From: Klenkia taihuensis
GTDB taxonomy: Bacteria; Actinomycetota; Actinomycetes; Mycobacteriales; Geodermatophilaceae
Direction: 5' to 3'
DNA length: 64,000 nucleotides
Assembly (NCBI RefSeq): GCF_900112525.1
Contig: NZ_FOMD01000001.1
Span: 868,001 to 932,000 of the forward strand
Shown here: in pieces, positions 59,592 to 64,000 of the stretch
Layout of the letters: every line of letters begins with the position of its first letter
Position numbering within the stretch: the stretch's first letter is position 1
Position numbers and translations under genes: made by a program
The notes under the pieces: generated by a model
Databases searched by the model: none
What the model was told of the DNA's origin: nothing
What the model saw: only the letters and a program-made list of their open reading frames with translations

Positions 59592-60332
59592 TCAGGAGAC
59601 GACCGGCTCGTCGGTGGTCTCGGCGGCCACGTTCGCCGCCGCGGTGGCGTCGGCCACCTGCTGGTCGAGCTTGTAGCCGACGTTGCGCACGGTGCCGATC
59701 AGCGCCTCGTGCTCGGTGCCGAGCTTGGCGCGCAGCCGCCGGACGTGCACGTCGACGGTGCGGGTGCCGCCGAAGTAGTCGTAGCCCCAGATCTCCTGCA
59801 GCAGCTGCGCCCGGGAGAAGACCCGGCCCGGGTGCTGGGCCAGGTACTTGAGGAGCTCGAACTCCTTGTAGGTCAGGTCGAGCGGGCGGCCGCGCAGCTT
59901 GGCGGAGTAGCTGTGCTCGTCGATGACCAGCTCGCCGGCCTTGGTGACGCCGCCGTCGTCGGCCGCGTTCGGGGCGCTGGCCGCCTGCCGGCGGGCGGTG
60001 GCCCACTTCAGCCGGGCGTCGACCTCGGCCGGGCCGGCGGTGTCCAGGACGACGTCGTCGACCCCCCAGTCGGCCGACAGCGCGACCAGCCCGCCCTCGG
60101 ACAGGACGGCGACCAGCGAGGCGGCCACCCCCGTGGAGGACAGCAGCGCGCACAGCGTGCGGGCCGAGACCAGGTCGTGGCGGGCGTCGACCAGCACCAC
60201 GTCGCCGGCGTCGCCGTCGAGCAGGCTGGACAGCTCGGGGGCGACCACCCGGACCTGGTGGGCGAGCAACCCCAGGGCAGGCAGGACCTCGGTGGTCGCC
60301 TGACGGGCGGAAGTCATGAGCACGAGCCGCAT
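59592..60332 (-). CDS. glnR: Orphan OmpR-type nitrogen regulator GlnR
   Basis: 246 residues. Atypical receiver ([44 protein letters not shown]-like segment as [19 protein letters not shown]), then the winged helix with [22 protein letters not shown] (in part) and [20 protein letters not shown]-like text. Very close to Streptomyces/Mycobacterium GlnR as known to me. No kinase partner nearby. Controls nitrogen-uptake genes elsewhere. ATG start; divergent from the hydrolase gene by 60 bases. Confidence 0.92.
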   Translation of the reverse strand: MRLVLMTSARQATTEVLPALGLLAHQVRVVAPELSSLLDGDAGDVVLVDARHDLVSARTLCALLSSTGVAASLVAVLSEGGLVALSADWGVDDVVLDTAGPAEVDARLKWATARRQAASAPNAADDGGVTKAGELVIDEHSYSAKLRGRPLDLTYKEFELLKYLAQHPGRVFSRAQLLQEIWGYDYFGGTRTVDVHVRRLRAKLGTEHEALIGTVRNVGYKLDQQVADATAAANVAAETTDEPVVS

Positions 60333-60392
60333 GCCGTCTCCTCACAGGTGGCGTCGACACCGGTGTCGGGGGGAGAGCGCAGACTATCCGAC

Positions 60393-61250
60393 GTGAGGCA
60401 CCGTGGGACCCCGCCGTTGCCCCACCGTGACGTGACCGTGCGCACGGCGGACGGGGTGCGGCTGCACGGCATCGTGGTCCCGCCGGCGCTGCCCCGTCCA
60501 CTGCCGGCAGGTGAACACCCGCTGACGTTCGTGCTGGCCCACGGCTTCACCAACTCCACAGCCCGCCCGCCGTTCCTGCGGCTGGCCGGGTACCTGCGCC
60601 GCTTCGGCGAGGTGCGCGGCCTGGACTTCCGCGGCCACGGCCGCTCCGGCGGCCTCTCCGGCGCCGGCGGCGACCCCGAGCTGCTGGACGTCGACGCCGC
60701 GGTCGCCGCGGCCCGCGCCGACGGGGCGGCCACGGTGGTGACGGTGGGCCTGTCGATGGGCGGGGGCGCGGCGCTGCGGCAGGCGGCGGTGGGTGCGCAC
60801 CGCCCCGACGCGGTGGTCAGCGTCAGCGCGGTGAGCCGCTGGTTCGTCCGCGACACCCCGCCGATGCGGCGGGTGCACTGGCTGCTGGAGACGACCGCCG
60901 GCCGGCGGCTGGGCTCGCGCCTGGTGGGCATCCGGCTGGGCCCGCCGTGGCCGGTCAACCCGCCGGCGCCGGTGGAGCTGGTCAGCTCGATCGCGCCCAC
61001 GCCGCTGCTGCTGGTGCACGGCGACCGCGACGCCTACTTCCCGCTGGAGCACTTCCGGCTGCTCGCGCAGGCCGCCGGCCCCGCCGCCACCGTCTGGGTG
61101 GTGCCGGGCATGGGGCACGCCGAGAACGGCATGACCGGCCCGCTGGCCGAGCGGATCGGCCGCTGGGCGCGGGGGACGGTCGGGCGGGACCCGCTCTGCG
61201 ACGATGGCCCGGTGACCCGACCCGCCGTCCCCGCGCCGGCCGGGCGATGA
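60393..61250 (+). CDS. Alpha/beta hydrolase
   Basis: 285 residues. LAHGFTNSTARPPFLRLAG (oxyanion side), VGLSMGGGAALRQ (nucleophile Ser in GxSxGG), LLVHGDRDAYFP (Asp) and PGMGHAENG (His) give the triad in order. Cytoplasmic esterase or thioesterase of unknown substrate. GTG start; GACTAT lies just before it. The stop overlaps the next ATG (ATGA). Confidence 0.87.
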   Translation: MRHRGTPPLPHRDVTVRTADGVRLHGIVVPPALPRPLPAGEHPLTFVLAHGFTNSTARPPFLRLAGYLRRFGEVRGLDFRGHGRSGGLSGAGGDPELLDVDAAVAAARADGAATVVTVGLSMGGGAALRQAAVGAHRPDAVVSVSAVSRWFVRDTPPMRRVHWLLETTAGRRLGSRLVGIRLGPPWPVNPPAPVELVSSIAPTPLLLVHGDRDAYFPLEHFRLLAQAAGPAATVWVVPGMGHAENGMTGPLAERIGRWARGTVGRDPLCDDGPVTRPAVPAPAGR

Positions 61251-62068
61251 GCCACACGGCCCCGGCGGTCGAGCTCTCCCGCACGGCGCACCACCTGCCG
61301 GCCGCCGGCGGGGTGCTGCTGGCCACCGGCCTGCTCGCCGGCCTGCCGCTGGCGCTGGGCGACACCGGCCGGGCGGTCGCGGTCGCGGTGCTGCAGCTCG
61401 CGCTGGTCGCTGCCTGGGTGCTGGCCACCGGCATCCGCGGGTTCATCGGCTCGCTGGCGATCGGCGCGGCCGCCGCGGTCGGCGCCGACCTGCTGCTCGG
61501 GCTGCCCGAGGACCCCGAACCGGGCGCCCTGCTGCTGGTGCTGGGCCCGGGGTTCCTGGTCTGCGTGCTGCACCAGATGGCCCGGCCGGCGCCGCGCCGC
61601 TACCTGGTGGCCTCCCTCGCCGGCGTCCTGCTGCTGCTGTGCGCCGTCACCGCGCCCGCCCTGCTGCTGGCGCTGGGCCGCACCCCGGACGGCGACCGGC
61701 TGGCGTCGACCGCCGTCCTCGTGGTCGGCGCCGTGCTGCTGGTCGGGCACGCCGTGGACTACCTGCTGCCCCGCCCGGCGATCGCGCCGGGCGTGCCGCG
61801 GGGCCTGCCCGGGCTGGTGCTGGCGGTGCTCGCGGGCGTCGTCGTCGCCGTGCTGCGCCGGCAGTCCGAGGACCTCCCCGGTGCCCTCGCCGCCGCGCTG
61901 GTCGGTGCGGCCCTCGCCGGGGTGGCCGCCCTGGTCGCCGTCGGTGCCTCCTTCGGCGCGGTCGACCGGCCGCAGCGCGGGTGGGCGCTGCCCGCCGTGC
62001 AGGCGGTGCTGCCCTTCGCCGCGGCCGCGCCGGTGGCCTGGTTCCTCGCGCTGCAGACCAGCCTGTGA
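61247..62068 (+). CDS. Membrane protein, unknown
   Basis: 273 residues, about seven or eight TM helices (GGVLLATGLLAGLPLALG to AVLPFAAAAPVAWFLALQ). Gly/Ala/Leu-rich, with an LPEDPEPGALLLVLGPGF loop. No transporter motif. Coupled by ATGA to the hydrolase and by GTGA to the LmeA gene, so it may serve lipid or wall-glycan handling, as LmeA does. Confidence 0.75.
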   Translation: MSHTAPAVELSRTAHHLPAAGGVLLATGLLAGLPLALGDTGRAVAVAVLQLALVAAWVLATGIRGFIGSLAIGAAAAVGADLLLGLPEDPEPGALLLVLGPGFLVCVLHQMARPAPRRYLVASLAGVLLLLCAVTAPALLLALGRTPDGDRLASTAVLVVGAVLLVGHAVDYLLPRPAIAPGVPRGLPGLVLAVLAGVVVAVLRRQSEDLPGALAAALVGAALAGVAALVAVGASFGAVDRPQRGWALPAVQAVLPFAAAAPVAWFLALQTSL

Positions 62069-62751
62069 AGGGCCTGCTGATCACCCTCGGGGTGCTCGTC
62101 GTGCTGCTCGTCGCCGCCGACCGGGTGGGCGTGCTGGTCGCCGAGGACCAGGTCGCCGCCCGGGTGCAGCAGCAGGCCGGGCTGGCGGGGGAGCCGTCGG
62201 TGGACATCACCGGCTTCCCGTTCCTGACCCAGGCCGGCGCCGGCCGCTACGACGACGTGCGCATCGCGCTGACCGCCGACGACCTCGGCCAGCCCGCCGG
62301 CACCTCGGCGCGGGTGTCCCTGCAGGGCGTGCGGCTGCCGCTGTCCGACGTCGTCGGCGGTCAGGTGTCCCAGCTGCCGGTGGACCACGTCGACGCCCGC
62401 GCCTCCGTGCCCTTCGACCTGCTGGCCGCGCAGCTGGGCGGCGACACGACGCTGACCCGCGAGGGCGACGGGCTGCGCATCACCAAGACCGTCGAGGTGC
62501 TCGGCCAGAGCGTGCCGCTCACGGCTGCGGGCACCGTCGACCTGGACGGCCAGGACCTCGTCGTGACCGTCGACTCCGCCGCGGGGGCCGGCGTCGACGT
62601 CCCGCAGTTCCTGCTCGACGCCGCCCAGGACCTGCTGGACTTCCGCTACACGCTGCCCGCGCTGCCCTTCGGCCTGCAGCTCACCGGGCTGCAGGTCACC
62701 GGCACCGGCGTCGACGTCACCGCGGTCGCCGACGACGTCGTCCTGCAGTAG
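62065..62751 (+). CDS. LmeA-like DUF2993 phospholipid-binding protein
   Basis: 228 residues. One N-terminal helix (LLITLGVLVVLLVAADRVGV) then a beta-sandwich: DITGFPFLTQAGAGRYDDV, then FDLLAAQLGG and LPALPFGLQLTGLQVTGTGV. Fits DUF2993; in mycobacteria LmeA is a lipid-binding protein in lipomannan synthesis and lies next to glnR. GTG start overlapping the upstream stop. Confidence 0.86.
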   Translation: MKGLLITLGVLVVLLVAADRVGVLVAEDQVAARVQQQAGLAGEPSVDITGFPFLTQAGAGRYDDVRIALTADDLGQPAGTSARVSLQGVRLPLSDVVGGQVSQLPVDHVDARASVPFDLLAAQLGGDTTLTREGDGLRITKTVEVLGQSVPLTAAGTVDLDGQDLVVTVDSAAGAGVDVPQFLLDAAQDLLDFRYTLPALPFGLQLTGLQVTGTGVDVTAVADDVVLQ

Positions 62752-62781
62752 CGGGGAATCCCCACCGGACCGGTCGCGTTG

Positions 62782-63234
62782 GTGCCGGTCGTGGACTTGA
62801 CCGGTGCGGTGGTGCTCGGCGCCGCCCTCCTGCTGACGGCGGTGGTGGCCTGGTGGCTGCGGACCCGCAGCGGGGCGGTCCGGACGACGGGAGGGGCAAC
62901 CGTGCGGGAGGTCGAGGTGCTGCGCGGGCTCGGCGTGCGGCCCGAGGACGCCGACCTGACGGTGGTCCAGTTCGCCACCGCGTTCTGCGCGCCCTGCCGC
63001 GCGACGAAGGCCCGGCTGACCCAGCTGCAGACCCGCCACCCGGGTCTGGCCGCCGTCCACGTGGACGCCGAGAGCGAGCTGGACGCCGTCCGGGCGCTGG
63101 ACGTGCGGCGCACCCCGACGCTGTTCTACCTCGACCGCAGCGGTGCCCTGCTGGGCCGCAGCAGCGGTGCGCCCCGCCCCGACGAGCTGGCCGCCCTGGT
63201 GGCCGCGCACGCCCCGGCGCAGGGGCACGTGTGA
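62782..63234 (+). CDS. Membrane-anchored thioredoxin-like protein
   Basis: About 150 residues. One TM (VVLGAALLLTAVVAWWL), then a thioredoxin fold with FATAFCAPCRATK (CAPC active site) and the cis-Pro loop RRTPTLFYLD. Start is GTG 62782 or TTG 62779. Related to ThiX of mycobacteria, which sits between LmeA and a sulfurtransferase as here. Probably a disulfide oxidoreductase in sulfur handling. Confidence 0.85.
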   Translation: MPVVDLTGAVVLGAALLLTAVVAWWLRTRSGAVRTTGGATVREVEVLRGLGVRPEDADLTVVQFATAFCAPCRATKARLTQLQTRHPGLAAVHVDAESELDAVRALDVRRTPTLFYLDRSGALLGRSSGAPRPDELAALVAAHAPAQGHV

Positions 63235-63244
63235 TGGGTGTTGC

Positions 63245-63250
63245 TACCCT
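63245..63250 (+). promoter_or_regulatory. Extended -10 of the leader peptide
   Basis: TGC-TACCCT (63242-63250), seven bases before the GTG at 63258, so the transcript would start at the GTG. No SD is present, in line with leaderless translation. Confidence 0.55.
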
Positions 63251-63257
63251 CCCCGGC

Positions 63258-63341
63258 GTGGGCACCCTGCTGACTCAGCGACGCACAGTCGACCTGTGCC
63301 GCCTGGGCAGCTGCCTGTGTCGCGCCTCCCTCCGAGGCTGA
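63258..63341 (+). CDS. Cys-containing leader peptide (attenuator) of the sulfurtransferase operon
   Basis: 27 residues from GTG: VGTLLTQRRTVDLCRLGSCL then CRASLRG. Cys at positions 14, 19 and 21. The RRxVDLCR core matches the small leader peptides seen before actinobacterial sulfur genes, where ribosome stalling on Cys codons controls the operon. TCCGAGG at its 3' end (63331-63337) can pair with CCTCGGA (63372-63378), which overlaps the SD GGAAGG of the next gene. Alternative start: ATG at 63235, in frame. Confidence 0.75.
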   Translation: MGTLLTQRRTVDLCRLGSCLCRASLRG

Positions 63342-63391
63342 CCTCCCGCCTCGACGAGCCCTCACCCCGCTCCTCGGAAGGCCCCCACCCC

Positions 63392-63823
63392 GTGACACCT
63401 CCCCGGCAGGTCGACGTCCGTGGCCCGCGCTTCGGCGCCTGGGTCACCACGGTCGTACTGGCCGTCGTGCTGCTGACCGGCAGCGGATGGCTGCTCGCCG
63501 CGCAGGCGGTCGTGTTCGCCGTCGGCGCCTTCGCCGGCCTGCGGCACGCCCCCTACGGCGTGCTGTTCCGCACCCTCGTCGCCCCCCGGCTGGGGCCGGT
63601 CCGCGAGACCGAGGACGAGGCGCCCCCGCGCTTCGCCCAGCTCGTCGGGTTCGGCTTCGCCCTCGTGGGCACCCTCGGCTACCTGACCGGCGCGCCGGTC
63701 GTGGGCGCCGTCGCGACCGGGCTGGCCCTCGTGGCCGCCCTGCTCAACGCGGCCGTGGGCTTCTGCCTCGGCTGCGAGCTGTACCTGATCGTCCGGCGGG
63801 CCCGTCCCGCCCGTTCCCACTGA
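63392..63823 (+). CDS. DUF4395 membrane protein
   Basis: 143 residues and three or four TM helices. [22 protein letters not shown] starts it and [17 protein letters not shown] (CLGC) near the end is the DUF4395 hallmark. Usually beside thioredoxin and sulfurtransferase genes, as here. GTG start with GGAAGG upstream. Likely a redox-active membrane partner in sulfur metabolism, function unproven. Confidence 0.9.
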   Translation: MTPPRQVDVRGPRFGAWVTTVVLAVVLLTGSGWLLAAQAVVFAVGAFAGLRHAPYGVLFRTLVAPRLGPVRETEDEAPPRFAQLVGFGFALVGTLGYLTGAPVVGAVATGLALVAALLNAAVGFCLGCELYLIVRRARPARSH

Positions 63824-63848
63824 CCCCCACCCGCAGGAGGAGAAACCC

Positions 63849-64000
63849 ATGAGCCGCAGCGACGTGCTCGTCAGCGCCGACTGGGCCCAGGAGCACCTGG
63901 GCGACGCCGGCCTGGTCTTCGTCGAGGTCGACGAGGACACCAGCGCCTACGACAAGGGCCACCTCGAGGGCGCGGTGAAGCTGGACTGGAAGACCGACCT
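63849..64000 (+). CDS. Thiosulfate sulfurtransferase (rhodanese), 5' part
   Basis: The first 50 residues are visible ([31 protein letters not shown]...[10 protein letters not shown]). This is the rhodanese N-domain pattern with the [17 protein letters not shown] GHI/LPGA box. AGGAGGAGAAA precedes the ATG. The catalytic Cys loop is past the window. Comparable to the CysA/SseC-linked enzyme next to thiX in mycobacteria. Confidence 0.88.
   Translation, partial: MSRSDVLVSADWAQEHLGDAGLVFVEVDEDTSAYDKGHLEGAVKLDWKTD

Overview
The window is very GC-rich (third codon positions almost always G or C). It carries mycothiol synthase, a GlnR-type orphan regulator, an LmeA/DUF2993 protein, many GTGA/ATGA stop-start overlaps and many TANNNT -10 boxes 6-8 bases before start codons. 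Together these indicate a high-GC actinobacterium, most likely of the Geodermatophilaceae type (Blastococcus/Modestobacter/Geodermatophilus); the family-level call is inference. No transposase, integrase, CRISPR array or phage gene was seen, so this is ordinary chromosome with some accessory pieces.

Layout. 1-2.6 kb: a cut-off unknown gene, an SDR reductase, a small exported protein and an S51 peptidase. 2.6-8.7 kb (minus): a tightly coupled redox operon of small membrane protein, ApbE flavin transferase, two-haem membrane cytochrome, NuoF-like NADH module and single-cluster ferredoxin, running by a 1-base overlap into a response regulator and histidine kinase, with a STAS protein behind. 8.7-9.05 kb: tRNA-Phe, -Asp and -Glu. 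9.1-15.9 kb: hemerythrin-like protein, lipoproteins, metallophosphoesterase, GtrA protein, glycosyltransferase, Imm-5-like protein and tRNA-Lys. 16-26.6 kb: a self-regulated DUF2975/HTH pair with an FAD oxidoreductase, an epimerase, IclR and TetR/MFS regulators facing each other, enoyl-CoA hydratase, a BrkB-like protein, and an azoreductase/HxlR/MFS group. 26.7-39 kb: acyl-CoA dehydrogenase, a haloacetate-dehalogenase-like hydrolase, a MarR/DHA2 efflux pair with three operators, the HrpA helicase, a nucleotidyltransferase-like protein and a CynX-type transporter. 39-43 kb: a form-II CO-dehydrogenase-like molybdenum hydroxylase (large, small, medium) with a 25-codon linker ORF. 43-47 kb: sulfate activation (cysD, cysN, cysQ), where cysD and cysN are separated by an opposite-strand membrane gene. 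47-54 kb: a second two-component system, a siderophore-interacting reductase, DUF2945/DUF2795 proteins, a 14-residue-repeat coiled-coil protein and a degenerate LytR-CpsA-Psr protein. 54-64 kb: pstSCAB with a Pho box, mshD and glnR, then divergently a hydrolase, membrane protein, LmeA, thioredoxin, a Cys-containing leader peptide, DUF4395 and the start of a thiosulfate sulfurtransferase. From recall of the M. tuberculosis map, this last block matches the neighbourhood of its glnR.

How parts work together. The redox operon looks like an NADH-to-membrane electron path whose expression is tied to a two-component system. Sulfate activation, mycothiol synthesis and the leader-peptide-controlled sulfurtransferase share cysteine metabolism. 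Phosphate uptake (pst) and nitrogen control (glnR) are neighbours. Most striking: iron-sulfur sites with substituted ligands and no visible flavinylation target in the redox operon; a probable cysteine-sensing attenuator; a leaderless promoter overlapped by CTATCG/CGATAG half-sites; two near-identical intergenic palindromes; and an LCP protein lacking its catalytic residues.
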